A stretch of DNA of 37,655 bases from Candidatus Acidianus copahuensis (GTDB lineage Archaea > Thermoproteota > Thermoprotei_A > Sulfolobales > Sulfolobaceae): positions 1 through 37,655 of the forward strand of contig NZ_JFZT01000014.1 of assembly GCF_000632495.1 (NCBI RefSeq), in the 5' to 3' direction. The notes below the pieces were generated by a model, which did no database searches, was not told the DNA's origin, and worked only from the letters and a program-made list of their open reading frames with translations. The position numbers and the translations under genes were made by a program. Positions 17,125 to 24,768 of the stretch are shown piece by piece (the stretch's first letter is position 1; each line of letters starts with the position of its first letter).

Positions 17125-17838
17125 TTAAATTAAGTTGTATATTTTTTTGAGTATCTTTCTTATAGAAAGAGATACATACATTTTGCTTATATTCAACTCC
17201 TTTGCGAATTCGTCTAAGTTTACCCTCTTAGGGCTCTCAAAATAACCTAGTTCCTTAGCTTTCCTTAAGAGGCTTTGTTCCTTCTCTGTCATCAGTATAT
17301 CGCTCACGTTCCTTGAAATAACCTTGTAGACCTCCTTCTCGTTCAAGGTCTTAAAGTTAAGGCCTATCACTTTAATCTTTGTATCATTACTCAAGATTCT
17401 GTTAATCTCTGACCTCCCTCGACTTCTATGTAGAATATCATAATGCTCAACTCCGTTTCTTACGTTTGCATTAAGTATTATTGCACCCATGGACTTCAGT
17501 TTGCTAATTAAGGGTTCATCAGCTTGTTGTATCATAGAAATCAAATATACGTTGGACTTGTTTGAGCCTGCTAGATTTGAAAACTCATATTCTATTACAC
17601 TCCTATCATTCTCCATGGCAAGCTTAATCATCCTCTTGCTCTCTTCCTTCCTTTTCCGTATGACTGCAAGTCTATCGGCTTTAAGCGCATTAAAACTTGA
17701 AAACTCCAAGTTAAGCAGAGTGTCATAATATTCAAGGTCAGTCTGGCTTGTCCAACAGTCATTATGCCTCACCGAAAAATTGACGTAGGTATATCCAACC
17801 ATTGTCCAAGTCTGTTCATAGATAAGGTCTTTTAACAT
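17125..17838 (-). CDS. Bat-type (HTH-10) transcription regulator
   Basis: About 237 residues. The N-terminal part contains VRHNDCWTSQTDLE, a segment shared with the broken paralogue at 4206-4861, and a sensor-like region of mixed alpha/beta character. The C-terminal part is an HTH-10 DNA-binding domain (LRKAKELGYFESPKRVNLDEFAKELNIS). The gene is convergent with the nucleoside hydrolase and may regulate the permease/hydrolase pair or the fatty-acid-type operon. ATG 17838 is used; internal ATG at the MVGYTYVNF segment is an alternative start. Confidence 0.75.
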   Translation of the reverse strand: MLKDLIYEQTWTMVGYTYVNFSVRHNDCWTSQTDLEYYDTLLNLEFSSFNALKADRLAVIRKRKEESKRMIKLAMENDRSVIEYEFSNLAGSNKSNVYLISMIQQADEPLISKLKSMGAIILNANVRNGVEHYDILHRSRGRSEINRILSNDTKIKVIGLNFKTLNEKEVYKVISRNVSDILMTEKEQSLLRKAKELGYFESPKRVNLDEFAKELNISKMYVSLSIRKILKKIYNLI

Positions 17839-18497
17839 TTTAAACTTTATTATACAGTTGGTTTATTCAATAAACATTTTAAATTGCTTATCTTAAGCGC
17901 ATTAACCGTAATTCATTCCACGAAGCAATTTAATTCTATCATTTAGTTAGTAACAAAGGCTCTATTTATTAGCTCTGTTCTTAATGATGCGTGGAATAAA
18001 TTACAGAGCGAGTTAATGCTAGCTTAAAATAGATTGTTAAAGCGAGTTGGTGTAATTAAGGACTCTTCTGTTTATAACCTTTTAAGGAATTTACATTCAT
18101 TCCACAATAATTCCACAATACGCTGAAATTCGAATTTACCCTTACGATAGTAATGTAAATTCTTCTCCTAAATTCGTATCGGTACCTTGAATAGTTTTTT
18201 ATTACGAAACGGTCTCGCTAACATCAACGTTTACTCTCGGAAAGTACCTATGTTTTATATTCAAGAATTCCCTAGAGACGACTCCTTACCCAAACTATTA
18301 ACGGTAACATGAATACCTTCAATTCAGGTGTTGCTTTCGAATCGTTTTACGGAAAAATATTTTGTTTATTGATTTTCCGTGATTTCACGTTAAGTAAGGT
18401 CAATTCTAAAGTTTAACGTTTAGTTAATTTAGATTCATCATTCATTCCACACACCCTAATAATTAAAAAATTTAAACCTTAAATTCTATGTTTACTT
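17839..18497. other. Gene-free stretch with repeats and a possible transposase trace
   Basis: Three exact copies of ATTCATTCCAC occur at 17911-17921, 18095-18105 and 18440-18450. An 8-bp inverted repeat ACGGAAAA/TTTTCCGT lies at 18349-18380. The plus strand between about 17955 and 18120 reads peptide-like pieces (TKALFISSVLNDAWNKLQS, VIKDSSVYNLLRNLHSF) broken by stops, which could be a decayed transposase, but I cannot name a family. Confidence 0.35.
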
Positions 18498-19163
18498 ATG
18501 TCACTTTTTGACCAACTAATTGAGGAGTTAAAAAAGAATCCCCAAAAGCTTGAGGAATTCCTTGCCTTATTCAAGGACAAGATCACGAGCCTAGCCTTAG
18601 AGGAGATTAATAGGAAAATAGACATATTGCTCAAGGACAGAGAAGAGATCTTTAAGAGATTTGAGGAGCATGATAGAAAATTCGAAGAGATTATAAAGAG
18701 ATTTGAAGCACATGACAAAAAGTTTGAAGAGCATGATAAGAAGTTCGTCCAAATCATGGAGGAAATTAAGGCTATCAAAATAGAAATAAGAGAGATGAAC
18801 AAGAGACTTACTTCTCTCGAGAAGAGGGTAAACACTATGGATATAAACTTAGGCTTCTTAACTGAATCGTATGCAATAGACTTCTTCACTAGGTATTTGA
18901 ACGAGAAAATAGTCTCTATAAAGAGGCATTATAAAGTGGATGACAAAGAGATAGACGCCTTGGTTGAAACAGAGAACAGATACTACCTTGTGGAAATAAA
19001 AAGCAGGGTCTCTCCGCAAGACGTTGTCCAAATGTACTCACTTGTTGGTAAGTTCTTAAAGGAGGCGAAAAAGGAAGTAAGACCCATTATCCTTGGTGTT
19101 AGGGTAAAGGATGAGGCAATAGAAGTGGGAAAGAAATTAGGAATAGAAGTGAATAGATTATAG
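18498..19163 (+). CDS. Coiled-coil PD-(D/E)XK nuclease-like protein (DUF3782 type)
   Basis: This 221-residue protein has a charged coiled coil at about residues 45-115, including the repeated heptad-like unit EHDRKFEE/AHDKKFEE/EHDKKFVQ. A compact C-terminal domain carries the nuclease-fold motif: Asp153 in EIDALV, then Glu166-x-Lys168 in VEIKSR, with a helix Glu near 123. This arrangement is common in Sulfolobales genomes as multicopy proteins of unknown role; a DNA-end or Holliday-junction-like nuclease fold is suggested by the motif. A TATA-like stretch near 18469 fits a leaderless ATG at 18498. The gene is intact but surrounded by mobile-element debris. Confidence 0.8.
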   Translation: MSLFDQLIEELKKNPQKLEEFLALFKDKITSLALEEINRKIDILLKDREEIFKRFEEHDRKFEEIIKRFEAHDKKFEEHDKKFVQIMEEIKAIKIEIREMNKRLTSLEKRVNTMDINLGFLTESYAIDFFTRYLNEKIVSIKRHYKVDDKEIDALVETENRYYLVEIKSRVSPQDVVQMYSLVGKFLKEAKKEVRPIILGVRVKDEAIEVGKKLGIEVNRL

Positions 19164-19445
19164 AAGATGAAGAAAGCGTTTAAAGCTTAAGGTGTCTAAA
19201 GAGACTAAGAGTTAGCCGTCTCCTTTTCTTTAGATCTAGTTCACAATCTCTCCTATAACGGTGCGTGGGGTCGTGAAACTGTTTCTACACCTAAATACGG
19301 ATCACTTGTTACAACTGAAAGCCTCGCTCTTTACCTTAGACCCAAACTCAATATAGTAAAAAATATTGAGTACAACAACTTTTACGTGATTACATGAAAA
19401 ATTCATTAAATAAAACAATATGAGAGAAACAAAACGTAAAAAACA

Positions 19446-19529
19446 TAGTGTCGTCAATTGTTGATAAAATCTTAATAATTACGTTAATCACAGCCTAACT
19501 AAAGGGTTTATTATCATTCAACGACACTA
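19446..19529. mobile_element. 84-bp MITE-like element with IS1-type ends
   Basis: TAGTGTCGT (19446-19454) is mirrored by ACGACACTA (19521-19529), with further imperfect pairing inside (TGTTGATAAAA versus TTTATTATCA). The outer GTGTCGT matches the right end of the IS1-family remnant near 27765-27782, and the interior resembles its left end. It has no coding capacity, so it may have been moved by an IS1-type transposase. Confidence 0.55.
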
Positions 19530-19582
19530 CGAAATGCGTCTCACGATTTTCACTCAAAACCAAAATACTTAATTCTAAAAAT

Positions 19583-19765
19583 AATATTATCATGTCCTAA
19601 ATGTGGGTATGTAGACCCGAAGAAGGGACTATGAAAGACGGTGGAATTAAGGATGTGCGGGTTTCCCCACACCCTAGTGGGGTTATCCCGCTAAGGATCG
19701 TGATGATGACGTGGTGAAGCCCAAGGGTTTTACGGATAATAAATGTCCGTAAAACCCAAACCCCC
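19583..19765 (+). pseudogene. tnpB: Remnant of the 3' end of an IS607-type tnpB with its terminal hairpin
   Basis: Blocks of this stretch match the reverse complement of the 3' end of the intact IS607 tnpB (34929-35190): CPKCGYVDPK as zinc-ribbon coding, then AAGGATGTGCGGGTTTCCCC, GGGGTTATCCCGCTAAGG, ATCGTGATGATGA and GAAGCCCAAGGGTTTTACGG, with several deletions between blocks. It closes with a perfect 12-bp stem, GGGTTTTACGGA (19725-19736) and TCCGTAAAACCC (19746-19757), the equivalent of the hairpin at the IS607 right end. The rest of the element is gone. Confidence 0.8.
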
Positions 19766-19949
19766 TAGAATAAGAAACAGTTTCACGACCCCCACACGCT
19801 ATGATGGAAAGTCCATGAAAAATTACTAATTTGTATAAAGACTCTTATCCTATATCCCCTATAAAGCCTTGACAGTTTAAGGATCATATTTACTCATTCA
19901 TTCGCTCAACATGCATTTATATTACTTTATTTAAATACATAAACTAAAT

Positions 19950-20372
19950 ATGAATCCTAATGTTGAAGTTAAGGTTTATATTAACAGTATGGAAGAAGGA
20001 TTAGAACCTTGGGCTGTACAATTAGCTAAAAAGCTGAAGGAGACCCTCGGTATTTATGTTATTTTTGATACGACAGGTCTCGGTAACTGTATCTATGTCC
20101 GTCTCAAAGACGATAACAGAGTTAATTATGATTTATTTTGTTGGACATGGCGTAGCTCAGATAATGAACTCTTGGTTGCGTTTGACCTCGAAAGAAATGC
20201 AACATATCCAGCAAAGGACTGGGATACCGTAGTGAATTTGTTAGTAGAGTTAGTTCGATTAGTTATATATAGACTCACAAACGCTGACCTCCTCCCCGCC
20301 CTGAAGGTGAGGGTCCCCCTCAGAGCGGTTCATAGGTTTTGGTCTATACGCTTCATCCTCATCGAATCATAG
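19950..20372 (+). CDS. Hypothetical protein whose 3' end is replaced by an IS end
   Basis: I do not recognise this 140-residue protein. The first 112 residues are acidic and mixed (SMEEGLEPWAVQLAKKLKE, CIYVRLKDDNRVNYDLFCW, DWDTVVNLLVELVRLVIY). From about 20284 the DNA is the right end of a TnpB element, as shown by its match to 37145-37200, so the tail DLLPALKVRVPLRAVHRFWS is element-encoded and the native C-terminus is lost. A TATA-like stretch at about 19924-19935 precedes the ATG by some 26 bases, so it may still be transcribed. Confidence 0.55.
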   Translation: MNPNVEVKVYINSMEEGLEPWAVQLAKKLKETLGIYVIFDTTGLGNCIYVRLKDDNRVNYDLFCWTWRSSDNELLVAFDLERNATYPAKDWDTVVNLLVELVRLVIYRLTNADLLPALKVRVPLRAVHRFWSIRFILIES

Positions 20373-21770
20373 CTAGCTGGTGCACGAAGCACCAACCCCG
20401 CTCCTCTCGTCCACGTATAGACCAGTGGGACAGTCTTGTCCCAACTTATCCCTATCCCTCTGGTGGTGGTTCCCTCAACACTACCATCATTAGGACTCGG
20501 GATTATAGATATATTGAACGCACCGACCAAATCAGCGTTATATACTTTGTTAAGCGTTGTACACTTAAACAGTCCTCTGTATACTCTTTTCCCGCATCCA
20601 TTACCATGTATTGGACAAGTGATTGAAGTGTATGATTCATTGACAAACTCAACAGTTATTCCGTGTTCTTCAGCAACATTCCTCAACTTATCCATAACTT
20701 GTTTATAAGACCAGACGTTAGCAACTAGGAAGTTACCATTCCTCAGGCTTATGTTCTTTGGATAACCAACCTTAATTAGCGAGACACCCTTGCTGTACAA
20801 GAATTTAACAACTTTCCTTACGGCAGCATCTATAATAGTTGTTAACTTCCTCTTCCACTTAAAATATAATCTCCTTATCTTGTTTGAGAACGGTTGATTG
20901 AACAAGGATAACAACTTCTGTTTCATACTTATCAATTTCATGAAGTAGTACGAGATGGACTTCAACACCCTAGTCTTAACCAACACTTGTGTACCGTCAG
21001 ATACATAAACAGCTAATAGGTTGTTTATCCCTATATCTATCCCAGCAATAAGGTTTCCCTTTGGTGTTAGTGGTACTTTCATCCACTTACCCGTCTTTCT
21101 GTCAAGTCTCTCACTTGCCTTTAAAGTAATGTGGGCATACCACTTATGCAAAACGGGGTTGTATATTATTTCCAACCTCCCTTGTTCCCCTCTATAGTAT
21201 ATTTCCCCATTGTATTTTATTGCCAAGTCCTTGAATTTTCCTAAATGATGAAGTTCTATCTCTTGTTTCTCTTCATCTATCTTGTATTGATCTTTCCTTA
21301 ACACGATTATCAACTTCCTCTTCTTCCTATCTTTCTAATAACCCGGTGGGTTTACGTTCTTGATAAATGGTAGTAATTTTTTCTCTTTCTTTGCCCTTAA
21401 CAAGGAGAAGAATGAACTCCACGCCTCATTGTTCTTGTTTAATACTTGTTGTGCTGTTATTGTACCTATCATGTCCTTATACTCATTATACCACTTGTTA
21501 TAGGTACCCTTGATATCAACACCACGTTCACCGTTAAAGAACTGTCTTCTCCTCTCATAGTTTACTTGGTTCCATAGTTTTGAACACAAGTTTCCTAGTT
21601 CTTTTAACTCCTCCTCTTGTTCTTTTGTTGGTACTAGATCTACAGTTATGGTGCGTTTGAGGACTGGTACGGTAGGCATAGGGACTGATCCCTTACTACT
21701 CTTCTTAGGTTTACCCACCGTACCGTCCTCATTAGGAGTTACTCTCTAACTTTTATAAACTTTTTTTGAT
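20284..21770 (-). mobile_element. IS605-type (IS1341-like) TnpB-only element
   Basis: The element contains a single tnpB on the minus strand and no tnpA. Its right end, starting near CTGACCTCCTCCCCGCCCTG at 20284, is shared with the element running off the window at 37145. The left end is not sharply visible; it lies between the tnpB start (21718) and the uppP fragment, around 21730-21790. Such elements depend on a TnpA in trans. It separates a truncated hypothetical gene from a truncated uppP gene. Confidence 0.65.
20330..21718 (-). pseudogene. tnpB: IS605-family TnpB with an in-frame TAG stop
   Basis: Two frames, 21718-21335 and 21334-20330, are in the same phase and are separated only by TAG at 21337-21335. 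The context PPGY-stop-KDRKKRKLIIV points to a TGG (Trp) to TAG change; read through, the protein is 462 residues. The RuvC Asp appears in AGIDIGINNL, and the last Asp in YNADLVGAFN, with a zinc-binding CPIHGNGCGKR...FKC. The position that normally holds the second RuvC glutamate (VxExL in many TnpBs) reads KVGYPKNIS, so that acid is not obvious. Start is GTG 21718. The element is probably inactive. Confidence 0.85.
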
Positions 21771-22174
21771 AACATCCCCGCTCTTGAAGAACGAGGCTTC
21801 CAGTTGTAAATGCCATCAATTATTAAGGCTATTCCTAAGATAATCATAGGTATTCCAGGATTGTAAGCGTTCTGGAGGATCTTATCAGATATGATGTAAA
21901 GTGGGACTCCTATAATACCAGTAACCAAGGTAACTATTACTAGGTAAACTAGGAGTTTCTTATCCTTAAAGACGTTTTTGACTTCCCTCCTAAAGTAAAT
22001 TAGTGCAGACCCTATAGACCCAAGCTCCATGAACAGCCCAAAAGTATAGGCTATGGCTACATCTAAACCCAGTAGGAAGTGCGAGGTCAGTAATACTTGT
22101 GTCTTACTACTTATTGGTAACCACTCTGATATACCCTGAACTATTCCTATTAGAACTAGTTTTAACGTGTCCAT
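21746..22174 (-). pseudogene. uppP: Undecaprenyl-diphosphatase-like UppP (BacA), C-terminally truncated
   Basis: The N-terminal half of the BacA/UppP membrane phosphatase is clear: GIVQGISEWLPISSKTQV carries the family's (E/Q)-rich motif and the PISSxTH-like segment (Gln in place of His), followed by membrane helices and a PxYxIS segment. The family is about 260 residues, but here the frame ends after about 142 and its last 20 residues (NWKPRSSRAGMLSKKVY) are not membrane-like. The truncation coincides with the TnpB element. Start ATG 22174 has GGTGA 5 bases upstream, inside the stop region of the preceding gene. The enzyme recycles polyprenyl carriers used in glycosylation. Confidence 0.75.
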
Positions 22175-22179
22175 TTTTC

Positions 22180-22401
22180 TCACCAAGACGAAAGTAGAGC
22201 AAGCTCAAGAGCTGTACCATATACTATCCAGTTTTCAAGTGGTAAAGAGACTAAAAGAATTGCTGAGGTTATTACTGGTTTAAGCCTTATTTTAAAGAGG
22301 CATAGGAGTAAGGGGATGAAGGTAAAAAGAGTAAACTGTGGCGATAGAAATACACTGATTATTGAGAGGAGGGCTGAGGTAATAATTATAAACAACCGCA
22401 T
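22180..22401 (-). CDS. Small membrane protein upstream of uppP
   Basis: 73 residues, nearly all hydrophobic, with two to three possible membrane helices (LFIIITSALLSIISVFL, LFTFIPLLLCLFKI, VITSAILLVSLPLENWIV). No family recognised. The stop sits next to the ribosome binding site of uppP, so the two were co-translated. It may be an intact small partner or the remains of a longer gene. Confidence 0.5.
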   Translation of the reverse strand: MRLFIIITSALLSIISVFLSPQFTLFTFIPLLLCLFKIRLKPVITSAILLVSLPLENWIVYGTALELALLSSW

Positions 22402-22499
22402 AGTCTTAAATGGATTATTTGAAATTTAAGAATTATCTGTATAGAATAAATAGAACTATATGAGCTATATTGTAATATTTATACTATAGATCATGATCT

Positions 22500-23314
22500 G
22501 TGGTCTTTTACGAGGTAATATTTCACGTTCTTGAAGATCTTGGAGAAGTATCTCAAATTCTCTTCCTTATCATCATATACTTCAATCTCACCATTGAAAA
22601 GTGCTATTATCTTTGCTTTCCACTCCTCATCCTTAAGTTTCATCTCCTCGTCGTTTCTACAAATTATTCCGCTCTTTTATCTGTTCTTTTACCTGAGCTA
22701 ATTTTAGTATTAGGCATTATCGCTGTTCATACAATGGAGCATGTAGGTGAGAAAGAAGCTGACTGGTACTCCTAAACTAGTGTAGACAGAGAGAACTTTG
22801 TTTCTCCTTAGATGAAATAACTTCCGTCAATAGAAAATACTCCTCAAATGTTTTCAATAAAATATTTAATGCACACGGAAGCCTTCAAGAGAGGGTCTTG
22901 CGTTACAAATATAATCCCTTTTCCTTCTCTGAAACTATTATATTTCTTCTCCCTGTTATTATCCTAACGTCACTCTCTACCATTTTAATTTATTTTCTTC
23001 AGTTGAATAAATTTCACTCTGTATTGATATTTTATTTACTTTTAATAATTACACTTTCTCTTGTAGCCTATATTATCCTAACGAAATTTGGAATACAAGG
23101 AATACTTAGCTAGAACATCAGTACTGAGCTACCTATCCTTATCTTCGCTCTCCTTATTGTTTTTTGGACTTATAGAAGATGTTATAGCAAACGTAATAGC
23201 TACTATAATATCAGTTTCTATTGCGTCAGTTGAATGTAATAAGTCTAAAGTTATCATAGCGTGGGTTCATTATTTATAGTAAGTCTAGTTGCAACAGTTC
23301 TGTTGAAGCCTTAA
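22500..23314 (+). pseudogene. Decayed membrane protein resembling an M48-family metallopeptidase
   Basis: The gene is in pieces but reads through as one protein if three frames are joined. Segment 1 (GTG 22500 to TAA 22773) ends IAVHTMEHVGEKEADWYS. Segment 2 reads TSVDRENFVS. From 22808 another frame reads LDEITSVNRKYSSNVFNKIF, then NAHGSLQERVLRYKYNPFSF and two to three membrane helices to 23113. It then shifts to the frame with KEYLARTSVLSYLSL (to 23279) and again to GSLFIVSLVATVLLKP (stop near 23314). The ExEAD and H-x-SLxxR elements resemble M48 peptidases, though HTMEH is not HExxH. A paralogous C-terminus survives at 27800. Confidence 0.5.
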
Positions 23315-23341
23315 TATTTGACGTCAACTATGATTTGACTA

Positions 23342-23875
23342 TTCGATAAGGAATTCGTAATAAGCACTGGAGACCAAGTTGAAACAATGAGATTGAGGTC
23401 TTACATTGCGAAGAAGCTGAAGATACCAGTTTATAGAGTAAACGGGTTTGTGGCAGGAGAGCACGGAGAAGACGCTGTAGTACTATGGAGTACTGTTACG
23501 GTGAATGGCAAGCCCTTCTCTGAGAGCTTAGGTATAAGCAAGGCTGAAATAGAGGATTACGTTAAGAAGATTCCCGGAGAAATAATTAGGGTCATGGGAG
23601 GGACAACTTGGGGCCCAGGCACAATTATTTCTGAAATAATTAGAGCTTACTCCTTAAACGAAAACAAGGTAATGTCCATTGCTATACCCAGACAATTTGA
23701 GGACGAAATCATCCATGTAAGTATACCCACAGTAGTAGCAAGTTCCATTGGGCCTACATTAGAAAGCTTATTGGACGAAAAAGACAGATGGAATTTAATG
23801 GCATCCATGAAGGACTTCTACAATGTTTATAAAGAGAACTTGAAGCACCTAGAACAATCTATTCAAGCACAGTGA
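23342..23875 (+). pseudogene. mdh: C-terminal fragment of malate/lactate dehydrogenase
   Basis: The frame reads TGDQVETMRLRSYIAKKL, then the catalytic GEHGEDAVVLWSTVTVNGKP, and continues to a normal C-terminus. This is the substrate-binding half of the LDH/MDH family. The NAD-binding Rossmann half (about 140 residues) is absent: an in-frame TGA at 23336 precedes it, and the DNA upstream belongs to the decayed membrane protein. The first ATG (23387) is an internal Met. The fragment cannot be active; its C-terminus overlaps the next gene region by chance. Confidence 0.85.
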
Positions 23876-23907
23876 ATTTATATATTTTTATTATTTTATT
23901 TTTTATT

Positions 23908-24264
23908 GTGAAAATACTTCTTGTTGACTACGATAACACACTCTTTGACACCAACCGATGTGTTGAGGCATCAGCTAAAGAACTCTGGAAAATTGACGTT
24001 AAAGGGGAAGACGTGAGAAAGATAAATAGGGAAGGTAAAAGTGCCGTCTACTCGTTAGCTTACACGAAGTACAGCCATTTAGCTATACCTAACCAACATA
24101 TGATTAACTTCGTGAAGGAGAGAATTAAAGAAGGTGACATTGTATTTGTCTTAACTGCGAGACATTGCTCCGTAAGACCTTATGTGGACTTCTCCCTCCT
24201 ATCTCACGGTCTAATTGTAATAGGAATAAACTGGTTATTTGAGTGTAAAATTAAAAACTTTTAA
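23908..24264 (+). CDS. HAD-superfamily phosphatase-like protein, short
   Basis: From GTG 23908 the protein starts VKILLVDYDNTLFDTN, the DxDxT nucleophile motif of HAD hydrolases, and has a second-motif-like VFVLTARH. A TATA-like TATATTTTT at 23879-23888 lies about 26 bases before that GTG, which favours it over the longer hydrophobic reading from 23872. At 118 residues it lacks the Lys and the acidic motif IV of a full HAD enzyme, and the tail (LIVIGINWLFECKIKNF) looks unlike the family, so it is probably truncated at its 3' end. Confidence 0.6.
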   Translation: MKILLVDYDNTLFDTNRCVEASAKELWKIDVKGEDVRKINREGKSAVYSLAYTKYSHLAIPNQHMINFVKERIKEGDIVFVLTARHCSVRPYVDFSLLSHGLIVIGINWLFECKIKNF

Positions 24265-24310
24265 GGTATTATGAAAGTTAAAAAAAGCTGTTAAATAAAT
24301 GATAAAGCAA

Positions 24311-24316
24311 AGGTGA
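24311..24316 (+). promoter_or_regulatory. Ribosome binding site deciding the pqqD-like start
   Basis: AGGTGA ends 8 bases before ATG 24325. The in-frame GTG at 24313 lies inside it and so is unlikely to be the start. Confidence 0.55.
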
Positions 24317-24324
24317 ACACATAT

Positions 24325-24768
24325 ATGGGAGAAATAACAGAAAGCAAAACCCTAATCATAAAAGGACTAGGGAAGTATGTACCCCCCAGAATTGTAATTA
24401 TACCAACATGTACTGCAATGAACAGTGACATTATACCTATTTGGGGAATGAAAGGGAATTGGTCTGAGATATCATCTATGGAATATAAGATTTCAGAGAT
24501 AGATTTAGACTCTACAACTAAGAAAATTAAGATAAAGGTACCTTTATACAAATATAGAAATTTAATGTTTATCTTTCCTAGTTATGTTGCTAATGAGACA
24601 GGGACGCTTATATTAGAAGAATTAGCTAATGGAGAATCGGTTAGTAAAATTGTAACTAATTTATCAGTTAAATATAGTATAGATAAAGAAACCGTCAGGG
24701 AAGATATTATCGATTTTATTAAACAGTTAACTGATTTGGAAGTATTAGGTGTAATTAATAATGAATAA
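24325..24768 (+). CDS. PqqD-like peptide chaperone (RRE) with an extra N-terminal domain
   Basis: About 147 residues. Residues from about 88 on (FPSYVANETGTLILEELANG, then ETVREDIIDFIKQLTDLEVLGV) match the three-helix winged PqqD fold that binds leader peptides and presents them to radical SAM enzymes. The first 85 residues are not recognised; they contain a possible PPRIVIIP strand. Coupling to the next gene is tight: the radical SAM start ATG 24761 lies within the last codons (8-base overlap). In RiPP systems this pair modifies a short precursor, but none is visible directly upstream. Confidence 0.72.
   Translation: MGEITESKTLIIKGLGKYVPPRIVIIPTCTAMNSDIIPIWGMKGNWSEISSMEYKISEIDLDSTTKKIKIKVPLYKYRNLMFIFPSYVANETGTLILEELANGESVSKIVTNLSVKYSIDKETVREDIIDFIKQLTDLEVLGVINNE

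Larger units (their letters stand above)
19267..19792. repeat. 20-bp perfect inverted repeat enclosing element debris
   Basis: GGGGTCGTGAAACTGTTTCT occurs at 19267-19286 and its exact reverse complement at 19773-19792. Similarity extends outward imperfectly (GCGTG on both sides). The 526-bp interval encloses an 84-bp MITE-like element and a decayed IS607 tnpB 3' end. The arms may be the ends of an unrecognised non-autonomous element. Confidence 0.75.

Noticed and set aside
17911..18450. CRISPR array from repeated ATTCATTCCAC
   Set aside because: Repeats are only 11 bp, irregularly spaced and not flanked by cas genes.
21335..21337. Pyrrolysine at the TAG in tnpB
   Set aside because: Homologues suggest Trp here, TAG is one change from TGG, and no pyl genes are present in the window.
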